From the NCBI GenBank assembly GCA_023249835.1, contig JAHFBY010000125.1, positions 1-6,160 of the forward strand: a stretch of DNA of 6,160 bases. Direction: 5' to 3'. The translations under genes were made by a program, and so were the position numbers. This document shows positions 1 to 5,294 of the stretch, piece by piece; position 1 is the first letter of the stretch; each line of letters starts with the position of its first letter. The notes beneath the pieces are model-generated. The model was not told where the DNA came from. It did not search any database and saw only the letters and a list, made by a program, of their open reading frames with translations. The DNA comes from Elusimicrobiota bacterium (lineage in GTDB: Bacteria; Elusimicrobiota; Elusimicrobia; 2-02-FULL-39-32).

Positions 1-570
1 GATGGGGCAGGCGTTGCCTTGGGAACTATGCACGCCATCATGAAGGAACTCCAACGCGAACAGTGGCTTTTACCTGCGAAGAAGGAAGGCCGGCGATTTG
101 GTATTGTAAAGGGATTACTCGAACTTTTCGTGCGCGGATACGCACTTAAGTTGCGGCCTGCCTGTTTTCTTGGACGCTACAGGCATAAGGCGCAAGCTCC
201 ACAAGAGATGTTAGGAGGATTCGCCAAGCGCTTGGCCGGTTTGGAAGGACACTGGGCCGTGACTGGCGGGATGGCGGCCAGAGAACTAACCCATTATTTG
301 GAGCCGGACACAGCCGTGCTCTTTGTGGATGACCAAGCAAGAGCGATACTGGAAAAGGAGCCGATGTTGCGCGACGAGGCGGGCGGCAATGTCACGCTGA
401 TGCGTCTCTTCGGCGAGGCCGCTGTTGCGGGCAAACCTAAAGGAGCTTGGCCTTTAGCGACCCCTCTTTTGATTTATGCCGAGCTCCTGGAAACCGGCGA
501 AGCTCGCGAGGTGGAGACGGCCAGAATGATATACGATCGTTTCATTGAGCCCAAGATCAAACATGGATAG
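1..570 (+). CDS. AbiEi-like antitoxin / transcriptional regulator of a type IV toxin-antitoxin pair (5' truncated)
   Basis: The frame is open from the first base, so the true start lies upstream; 189 codons are visible and the TTG at 19 or ATG at 28 would cut into a domain. The first visible residues (AGVALGTMHAIMKELQREQW, residues 3-22) look like the recognition part of a winged helix-turn-helix, as in AbiEi proteins that bind their own promoter. Next come a segment typical of the family (ELFVRGYALKLRP, about 41-53), a conserved core (WAVTGGMAARELTHYLEP, 85-102) and a C-terminal block (LLIYAELLETGEAREVETA, 156-174), which I recognise from the AbiEi_2-type family. The next gene overlaps this one by 8 bases and encodes a nucleotidyltransferase, the expected partner. 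In known AbiE systems the antitoxin represses the operon and counteracts the toxin without forming a stable complex; that role is inferred here from family and context. Confidence 0.82.
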   Translation, partial: DGAGVALGTMHAIMKELQREQWLLPAKKEGRRFGIVKGLLELFVRGYALKLRPACFLGRYRHKAQAPQEMLGGFAKRLAGLEGHWAVTGGMAARELTHYLEPDTAVLFVDDQARAILEKEPMLRDEAGGNVTLMRLFGEAAVAGKPKGAWPLATPLLIYAELLETGEAREVETARMIYDRFIEPKIKHG

Positions 571-1393
571 CGAACTTAAGAAAGCTATTCAGGATGTCTG
601 TCGGGCTGCCGAAGGATTGAAGCTCGACATCGTTTTAGTCGGCGCACTTATGGCCGAACTCACGCCTGAGATTGGCTCCGACTACCCGCGATTTCGGCGC
701 ACCAACGACGCCGACTTCGGCGTGTACTTGCGTGGCTGGCCTACATACAAAAAGCTTCGGGAAGAGTTGATCCATTACAAGTTCGAACCGGACTCCAGGA
801 TCGAGCACCGCCTGCGCCGCGGGACCGCGATGGTTGATCTTATACCGTATGGGCCGCAGATCGCTCCGAAAGGAAAGCTGGCCTGGCCAAAGTCTGAATT
901 TGAAATGACGGTGGTAGGCTTTGATGAAGTTTGTGCTGCGGCGCGTAAGGTTCCCCTGGGAGGCGGCGTCTCCGTGCCGGTGATCACCGTTCCGGGATTT
1001 ATGCTTTTGAAGATCATCGCCTATTTGGAGCGCAAATCCCAAGGGGACGCGAAATATCGGGACGACGCCGGCGATATCGAATACTGGCTGCGAAACTATG
1101 CGAGCGGCACCGAAGATGAGCGACGTTTTAAATTGGCCGAGGATCAAGGGCCAGCGCATCAGGACTATGCAAGCGCCGGGGCCGTCGTGCTCGGCATGGA
1201 AGTCGGAGAGCTGGCATCACCTGCGGCCGAATCCTATGTGAATCGGTTCCTCAAGGAATCCGAGGATCTTGATTCTTCTTTCCTGGATATCCTGACCTCG
1301 GGCTTGCTGGATGAGACGGCTGAGAAAAAGCGCGCCGAAGGTCTTGCGCTTTTATCGGCTTTTAAGAAAGGTTTCCAACATCAGCGGCGGTAA
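563..1393 (+). CDS. AbiEii-like nucleotidyltransferase (putative type IV TA toxin)
   Basis: The 276-residue protein starts at ATG 563, which overlaps the upstream stop (ATGGATAG); a TTG at 545 would add six residues and is less likely. It has a DNA polymerase beta-like nucleotidyltransferase core: VGAL (26-29) where the family normally has GG(S/T), then TNDAD (47-51) giving the metal-binding D49 and D51, and a third carboxylate candidate D92 in AMVDLIPYG. The block KSQGDAKYRDDAGDIEYWL (158-176) matches the K..(K/R)D..D signature seen after the catalytic core of AbiEii/AbiGii proteins. The C-terminal part (about 180-276) is helical and acidic with no recognised motif. AbiEii toxins use nucleotides to block growth, and related MenT enzymes modify tRNA acceptor ends; the target here is unknown. 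It is translationally coupled to the AbiEi-like gene. An alternative is a non-toxic minimal nucleotidyltransferase, but the pairing argues for a TA role. Confidence 0.78.
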   Translation: MDSELKKAIQDVCRAAEGLKLDIVLVGALMAELTPEIGSDYPRFRRTNDADFGVYLRGWPTYKKLREELIHYKFEPDSRIEHRLRRGTAMVDLIPYGPQIAPKGKLAWPKSEFEMTVVGFDEVCAAARKVPLGGGVSVPVITVPGFMLLKIIAYLERKSQGDAKYRDDAGDIEYWLRNYASGTEDERRFKLAEDQGPAHQDYASAGAVVLGMEVGELASPAAESYVNRFLKESEDLDSSFLDILTSGLLDETAEKKRAEGLALLSAFKKGFQHQRR

Positions 1394-1397
1394 TGAA

Positions 1398-1426
1398 TTG
1401 TCCGAAGGAAGGCTTTGTAGTATAAT
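1398..1426 (+). promoter_or_regulatory. Sigma70-like promoter after the AbiE-like cassette
   Basis: TTGTCC (1398-1403) is separated by exactly 17 bases from a perfect TATAAT (1421-1426). Transcription would start near 1433, beyond the nucleotidyltransferase gene. No convincing plus-strand gene follows before 1802, so it may drive the reductase gene through a long leader, a small RNA, or transcription antisense to the minus-strand frame at 1473-1703. It resembles the promoter at 2496-2524 closely. Confidence 0.55.
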
Positions 1427-1472
1427 GGCGGTTGATTGAGATTTGCCCCGCGTCAGTCATGAACGGCGGGAT

Positions 1473-1703
1473 TTAAACTGAGGCCTTGGATGAAAGCTCA
1501 AGGTCATCAATCGGCGGGCTTGAGGACTCTTCAACGATCTTTTCTCCGTTTGCGATCCGGCTCCAGAAGATGCGCCAAGACAGCTCAATAGGCGGGACAC
1601 ATTGCGTATTTTCCATCGCCGGAAGAAACGAACGAATTAAACGGGTAGCATTGGGGACTCGTCGACCCCGATTTTTTTCCTCAATAAACCGTTGATCGGA
1701 CAA
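1473..1703 (-). CDS. Possible small protein of unknown function, or gene remnant
   Basis: This minus-strand frame of 76 codons opens with a TTG (1703-1701) and has no good ribosome binding site; the first ATG is at about codon 30 (MENTQCVPPIELSWRIF). I do not recognise the family. In its favour, the codon choice looks like real coding sequence, and the C-terminal half reads as a plausible small domain (IELSWRIFWSRIANGEKIVE) followed by an acidic, serine-rich tail. Against it, there is no clear start, no partner gene and an overlapping open frame on the plus strand (1486-1695). It could be the 3' remnant of a gene whose beginning was lost, or chance. It converges with the nucleotidyltransferase gene and is not needed to explain the AbiE pair. 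Confidence 0.28.
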   Translation of the reverse strand: MSDQRFIEEKNRGRRVPNATRLIRSFLPAMENTQCVPPIELSWRIFWSRIANGEKIVEESSSPPIDDLELSSKASV

Positions 1704-1714
1704 GGGAAAACCAT

Positions 1715-1730
1715 ATCGTTACCTTACGAT
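1715..1730. repeat. Short inverted repeat upstream of the reductase gene
   Basis: ATCGT and ACGAT form perfect 5-base arms around a 6-base centre (ATCGTTACCTTACGAT). It lies about 72 bases before the reductase start, next to an A-rich run, a position that could suit an operator. An arm of this length also occurs readily by chance. No U-run follows in either direction, so it is not a terminator. Confidence 0.22.
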
Positions 1731-1801
1731 TAAAAAAATATCAAATGAATAAAGATAGCCGGCCTAAGGCGCTAAAAGTTGATCAAAGAGCTGGTTGAAT
1801 T

Positions 1802-2446
1802 ATGAGTAAAGTCAGAATCTCCGCCTTTACTGTGTCGCTCGATGGCTTCGGAGCGGGACCCGCTCAGGACAAGAACCATCCTTTGGGAATTCGCGGCACT
1901 GAACTGCATCAGTGGATGCGCAAAACAAGGATGTTCCGAAAGATGTTTGGAAACGAAGGCGGGACGACCGATGTCGACAACGATTTCGCTGAAAGATCTA
2001 TGGAGAACGCGGGCGCCTGGATCATGGGCCGAAACATGTTTGCGCCCATCCGCGGCCCTTGGTCCGACGATTCCTGGAAAGGATGGTGGGGTGAGAATCC
2101 TCCGTATCATTGTCCGGTCTACGTTTTGACCCATCATGCCAGGCCGCCACTAAAAATGGAGGGCGGTACAATATTCTATTTCGTCACGGAGGGACCGGAG
2201 TCGGCTCTCAAACAGGCTCGGGACGTCGCCCAGGGAAAGGACATCCGCATCGGCGGAGGTGTTTCGGTCATTCGGCAATATCTGGAAGCGCGATTGGTGG
2301 ATGAAATACATCTGGCTATATCGCCGGTGATATTGGGCACGGGAGAGAATTTGTTCTCAGGGATCAATCTGCCGGAGCTGGGTTTTGCTTGTTCGGAGCA
2401 TATTGCGGGCACAGATGCGCTGCATGTCATCCTGAAAAGAGCGTGA
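1802..2446 (+). CDS. Dihydrofolate reductase family protein (RibD C-terminal-like domain)
   Basis: The 214-residue protein has the length and motif order of stand-alone RibD-C/DHFR-like reductases, which are NAD(P)H-dependent cytoplasmic enzymes of mostly unknown substrate. Visible landmarks are the first strand and loop FTVSLDGFGAGP (9-20), the helix and strand FAERSMENAGAWIMGRNMF (62-80), the nucleotide-binding glycine run IRIGGGVSVIRQYL (148-161), and the C-terminal DEIHLAISPVILGTGENLF (167-185), where family members read DE..l...PvllG.G..LF. The GNW/GPW region is present as RGPWSDDSW (84-92). The start at ATG 1802 keeps the first beta strand complete; the ribosome site is poor (AAAGAG at 1785-1790, 11 bases away). 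It stands alone, with no riboflavin or folate gene nearby, so neither pathway can be assigned. Such genes are often mobile or accessory. Family confidence is high, specific function unknown. Confidence 0.88.
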   Translation: MSKVRISAFTVSLDGFGAGPAQDKNHPLGIRGTELHQWMRKTRMFRKMFGNEGGTTDVDNDFAERSMENAGAWIMGRNMFAPIRGPWSDDSWKGWWGENPPYHCPVYVLTHHARPPLKMEGGTIFYFVTEGPESALKQARDVAQGKDIRIGGGVSVIRQYLEARLVDEIHLAISPVILGTGENLFSGINLPELGFACSEHIAGTDALHVILKRA

Positions 2447-2460
2447 ATTCAAAATCTATC

Positions 2461-2483
2461 GGCGTTGGGGAACGTCTTCTTTT
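2461..2483 (+). terminator. Weak rho-independent terminator after the reductase gene
   Basis: GGCGTT (2461-2466) pairs with AACGTC (2471-2476), including one G-U pair, around a GGGG loop. A T-rich run TTCTTTT follows (2477-2483). It begins 14 bases after the stop codon, the expected place. The stem is only six pairs, so efficiency may be low. Confidence 0.42.
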
Positions 2484-2495
2484 GAGTAATTGTAA

Positions 2496-2524
2496 TTGTT
2501 CAAGGCAAGGATATATAGTATAAT
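2496..2524 (+). promoter_or_regulatory. Sigma70-like promoter of the GH26-GT2-YaiO-like cluster
   Basis: TTGTTC (2496-2501), a 17-base spacer and a perfect TATAAT (2519-2524) in the context TATAGTATAAT. The predicted start near 2531 lies about 280 bases before the hydrolase start codon. It is the best promoter upstream of the cluster. Confidence 0.6.
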
Positions 2525-2545
2525 AATTCTTGAATTGATTCTTGT

Positions 2546-2563
2546 TACCCGGACGGGTAGTCC
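2546..2563 (+). promoter_or_regulatory. Leader element with two mutually exclusive stems
   Basis: TACCC-ggac-GGGTA (2546-2559) forms one perfect stem. The loop GGAC (2551-2554) can instead pair with GTCC (2560-2563) around GGGTA. Both cannot form at once. The element lies just after the predicted transcription start. I cannot match it to a known riboswitch class, and the stems are short. Confidence 0.25.
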
Positions 2564-2672
2564 CGGAAAATAGTCAGGTATCTTTTTCCGATCTTTGGTT
2601 TAACTGCTGATTCATATTGTTCCAAATTTTATTGTAAGTTGCCCCCCCGAAGGAGCTTGTGTCTCAACTACA

Positions 2673-2756
2673 TTCTGTCATCGCCCGTAGGGCTGGAGGA
2701 GACAAAGTCTCACTTTCATCCTTTAGGACTAGATTCCCCTTCAGGGAATGACAAAA
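2673..2756. repeat. REP/MITE-like palindromic element
   Basis: The ends TTCTGTCAT (2673-2681) and ATGACAAAA (2748-2756) are inverted copies matching at 8 of 9 positions. Inside are two perfect hairpins: GCCC-gta-GGGC (2683-2693) and ATTCCC-cttca-GGGAAT (2733-2749). The right part, read on either strand, resembles the widespread intergenic repeats of the form TGTCATTCC...GGAATCTAG found in many copies in some bacterial genomes. No transposase is encoded. Only one copy lies in this window, so the repeat nature is inferred from structure. Confidence 0.5.
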
Positions 2757-2812
2757 CGGGTTTTGATAAAGTCTCAAGTGAAAGGAGTGCGCTCAAGTTT
2801 CGTAGAGCTATT

Positions 2813-3841
2813 ATGATTTTTAAATCAATTCCCCATTTTTTCTTGTTTTGTATTGTTGTGAGTCAAACGGGTTTTTTAAAAGCCGAAGACCCAATCGTTC
2901 CCGCGCTTTCCAAACCGGAAGTGGAACTGTTTATCGGCCAAGACAAACAAGCCATTTCCGATTACGTGCAGTCAATTAACATCCCGCCTTCCGGATTTAT
3001 GACCTATACGTCTATTCAAGATTTGACCGGTTTAGAGGAACCCAGCGATGTGGGCGCAGGCGTGCAACATGCGCAATATTTGCTTGACCTTAACCCTGAT
3101 TTGCAAGTGCAAATGGGTTTGTATATGGTTGGAGTTTGGGAAGATGTGGTGGCCGGTCTCTACGACGAAAATATTGAAAAACTTGGCGAATGGATAAAAA
3201 ACGTTAAAACTAAAGTTTATTTACGCATTGGCTATGATTTTGATGTGCCGGAAAATAAATGTAATCCGGGCCTCTATATCCTTGCTTTCCAACATGTAGT
3301 GGACCAATTAAAAAAGCAGGAGGTAACCAATGTTCGCTACGTTTGGCATTCGCGCAACGGTAACTATATGAAAGATTGGTACCCGGGCGATGACTATGTT
3401 GATGTCTGCGCCATTTCATATTATCAACCCCGAAAAGTGGCTCCCCAAATGGTGGCGTTCGCTAAACTTCATCAAAAACCAATGATGATTGCGGAATCTG
3501 CACCTAAGGGCATTCCCATGGTAGAGGGAGAAATGGCTTGGGAGTTATGGTTTAAAACATTTTTTAAGTTTATAAAAGATAACGATATTAAGTTTGCCTG
3601 CTATGTAAACACAGATTGGGATAGCCAAACCCTTTGGGGAGACCAAAAATGGGGAGACACTCGCGTGCAGTTCAATAACGATATCAAAAGTAAGTGGCTC
3701 ACCGCTATTCAGCAAGCTCCGTTTATTTATAAAGGCGCGCTGGTAAACGATGAAAAATTATTCCCAACAGCGGGTGAGGTAAATTCAAATCAGGATGTTC
3801 CGTCCCAGTCTTCGGAAGTTTCTCAGGTTCAATCATCCAAC
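2813..3841 (+). CDS. Secreted glycoside hydrolase, GH26-like (beta-mannanase fold)
   Basis: I place the start at ATG 2813, giving about 343 residues with a signal peptide (MIFKSIPHFFLFCIVVSQTG then FLKA, cleavage likely after A24). An open frame back to 2639 is rejected because it precedes the signal peptide. The mature protein reads as a GH26-type TIM barrel: an N-terminal block (VELFIGQDKQAISDYVQS, 37-54; SGFMTYTS, 60-67), a strand-4 motif YLRIGYDFD (136-144), then NVRYVWHS (173-180), DWYPGDDYVDV (188-198) and strand-7 KPMMIAES (222-229). E228 fits the nucleophile; the acid/base position, normally Glu in R-x-x-x-E, is D142. About 35 Ser/Gln-rich residues end the protein. Known GH26 enzymes cut beta-mannans and some mixed-linkage glucans or xylans. 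Followed by a polysaccharide synthase, it probably trims or releases the nascent polymer in the periplasm; the substrate is unknown. Confidence 0.75.
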
Positions 3842-3892
3842 TGACATTTTCCATTAGTTCAGCCTGTTTGACTATAAAATCAAATATAGGTT

Positions 3893-3901
3893 TGCTATAC
3901 T
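3893..3901 (+). promoter_or_regulatory. Possible internal extended -10 promoter before the glycosyltransferase
   Basis: TGCTATACT is an extended -10 box (TGn plus TATACT). A TTGACT lies upstream (3868-3873), but at 22 bases the spacing is too long to act as a normal -35. Transcription would start near 3908, only about 8 bases before the ATG at 3916, which has no Shine-Dalgarno sequence; such a transcript would be nearly leaderless. The glycosyltransferase may therefore be expressed separately from the hydrolase. Confidence 0.35.
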
Positions 3902-3915
3902 TTGCCTAATCCAAT

Positions 3916-5271
3916 ATGCGCGCTACTCGTTTTTACTTGATTTACGGATTGCTTTTTTCTTGGTTGATCCTAGTTCTTTTAGCGGCGTTCACAGTGAACG
4001 GTGTTATCTCCTGGTCCGTAGGTCTTATCTATATTGCCTATGACTCTTTTATCCAATGTTTAGTAGTGGGCATAAGTTCTCAAAACTTAAATGGCTTTAG
4101 GCCAGAGCCTGTTTTTGGGGTTTTTCCTTCTATTGCGGCGGTCGTTCCGGCGCGTAATGAAAAAAATATATTAGAAAAATGTTTAAGCGCGCTCTTTGGT
4201 CAAACGCGTCAACTTGGAGAAATTATTGTGGTAGACGATGGCTCTACCGATGGGACAATAGATTGGATGGCTCAACGCTACGATATGTCATTTGTTGGGA
4301 AAATAGGACGTTCCCGCCAATATCCGGAACTGTTTGTTTTATGCAAAAAACATAGCGGTAAAGCAGATTCTTTAAATGCAGGATGGCGTTTTGCAAAATC
4401 TGACGTGGTTGCAACCATCGATGCGGATACGGTGTTGGACCAACACGCTGTGGACGCAATGTGCCGCGCTTTTGCGCAGGACCCGTTACTTTTGGCGGCA
4501 GGGGGGGTCATTCATCCGGTTTGCAGACAGAGCCCGCTCGCGGGAGTTTTTGAGTTTTATCAAACTTTTGAGTATATGCGCAGTTTTCTGGAACGTTACG
4601 CGTGGATGTCTTTTCATACTTTGGTGCTTGTTTCCGGCGCTTTTTCCGCGTTTCGTAGGGATATTTTAGTTCAAATCGGGGGCTTTGACGTGCGTAGTTC
4701 GGTCGAAGATTATGAACTTATTTACCGAATGTATCGGCACTGTTATAAAACCGGTTTAAACCCTAACGTTAAGGTGATTTCTGACGCGCGCGCTTGGACG
4801 GACGCACCGGCTAACTTTGAAAAGTTTTTATTGCAGCGCAGCCGTTGGTTTGCGGGTTTCTTAGAAACAATTTTCAGCAACAAGGACATGGTGGCTAACC
4901 CGCGTTACGGTAGGTTTGGAAAGTATATGTTAATATTGAAGTTGATCGATACCTTAAAGCCGGTGTACGGTCTTTTTGCGATAATCATTTTTATTTTTTA
5001 TATTTCATCCGGATACAAGCCATATTCGGGTATAGTCTATATATTGGCGGGCAAATTGATCTTTGATATAGCTTTTCACGCGAGAGCTTTTGCGCTCTAT
5101 CACCGCTGGCAGGGATTAGATATTTCTAAATCCCTCTGGGTGCGCTCTTTTGGCGCGATCTTGACCGAACCGTTTGCCTTTCAAATTTTGCGCCATGTTT
5201 CCGCCGTGTTTGGTATTATTGCTTATCTTCGCGGTTACGTGGCATGGACACACCAACGGCAAGCAGCCTAA
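3916..5271 (+). CDS. Processive family 2 glycosyltransferase, PgaC/YaiP-like polysaccharide synthase
   Basis: A 451-residue inner-membrane GT2 enzyme that would polymerise a beta-linked glycan from a nucleotide sugar and move it across the membrane. Two membrane segments (about 6-27 and 33-53) precede the cytoplasmic domain. Synthase motifs appear in order: VVPARNE (76-82), VVDDGSTDGT (105-114), HSGKADSLNAG (146-156), the metal-binding IDAD (D169, D171), VSGAFSAFRRD (239-249), the catalytic-base region VEDYEL (E264, D265) and QRSRW (Q307, R310, W311), the QxxRW mark of processive enzymes. Three hydrophobic stretches follow (about 350-366, 371-395, 411-443). The layout and length match PgaC/IcaA and E. 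coli YaiP. Nothing in the sequence fixes the sugar. The start at 3916 lacks a ribosome site but keeps the first membrane segment; no better start is seen. The hydrolase stop is 71 bases upstream and the YaiO-like gene 23 bases downstream. Confidence 0.9.
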   Translation: MRATRFYLIYGLLFSWLILVLLAAFTVNGVISWSVGLIYIAYDSFIQCLVVGISSQNLNGFRPEPVFGVFPSIAAVVPARNEKNILEKCLSALFGQTRQLGEIIVVDDGSTDGTIDWMAQRYDMSFVGKIGRSRQYPELFVLCKKHSGKADSLNAGWRFAKSDVVATIDADTVLDQHAVDAMCRAFAQDPLLLAAGGVIHPVCRQSPLAGVFEFYQTFEYMRSFLERYAWMSFHTLVLVSGAFSAFRRDILVQIGGFDVRSSVEDYELIYRMYRHCYKTGLNPNVKVISDARAWTDAPANFEKFLLQRSRWFAGFLETIFSNKDMVANPRYGRFGKYMLILKLIDTLKPVYGLFAIIIFIFYISSGYKPYSGIVYILAGKLIFDIAFHARAFALYHRWQGLDISKSLWVRSFGAILTEPFAFQILRHVSAVFGIIAYLRGYVAWTHQRQAA

Positions 5272-5283
5272 ACTATTAGAAAA

Positions 5284-5290
5284 AGAGGAG
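5284..5290 (+). promoter_or_regulatory. Strong ribosome binding site of the YaiO-like gene
   Basis: AGAGGAG sits four bases before ATG 5295, within the 23-base gap after the glycosyltransferase stop. It fixes the start of the last gene and, by contrast with the site-less glycosyltransferase start, suggests uneven translation within the cluster. Confidence 0.7.
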
Positions 5291-5294
5291 CGTT

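Larger units (their letters stand above)
1394..1801. other. 408-base gap without a confident gene
   Basis: This stretch separates the AbiE-like cassette from the reductase gene. It holds the promoter at 1398-1426, a small hairpin (CCCGC and GCGGG arms around 1447-1470), the minus-strand reading frame at 1473-1703, a dyad at 1715-1730 and an AT-rich run at 1729-1755 just before the reductase. I found no tRNA, rRNA or transposase signature. The TAGTATAATGG at 1418-1428 looks superficially like a tRNA D-arm, but no TTCRANYC T-arm or acceptor stem accompanies it. Confidence 0.6.
2447..2812. other. 366-base intergenic region and leader of the polysaccharide cluster
   Basis: This gap carries, in order, the weak terminator, the promoter at 2496-2524, the alternate-stem leader element at 2546-2563 and the REP/MITE-like palindrome at 2673-2756. 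It also contains three copies of GTCTCA (2661, 2707, 2771), the 9-base direct repeat AAAGTCTCA (2704-2712 and 2768-2776), and the palindrome CAAAAC-GG-GTTTTG (2752-2765). A reading frame continuous with the hydrolase extends back to 2639, but its translation crosses the palindromes and precedes an obvious signal peptide, so I treat it as non-coding. If the promoter is used, the leader is about 280 bases, long enough for regulation. Confidence 0.6.

Noticed and set aside
635..1159. Long minus-strand frame opposite the nucleotidyltransferase
   Set aside because: The plus-strand protein has recognisable motifs; the minus frame reads as low-complexity Arg/Pro/His-rich shadow sequence.
1418..1470. 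tRNA-like D-arm sequence TAGTATAATGG
   Set aside because: No T-arm, anticodon stem or acceptor stem can be drawn; the TATAAT with a spaced -35 box explains it better as a promoter.
1772..2137. Minus-strand frame opposite the reductase gene
   Set aside because: It is a shadow of a gene with a complete RibD-C motif set and has no recognisable domain.
2639..2812. N-terminal extension of the hydrolase frame by 58 residues
   Set aside because: The extension crosses the REP/MITE-like palindromes, lacks a good start and precedes a clear signal peptide beginning at ATG 2813.
3867..3884. TTTGA/TCAAA stem between hydrolase and synthase as a terminator
   Set aside because: The stem is five AT-rich pairs with an 8-base loop and no U-run, too weak to call.
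4244..4669. Overlapping frames on both strands within the glycosyltransferase
   Set aside because: They lie wholly inside a gene with intact catalytic motifs and show no domain of their own.
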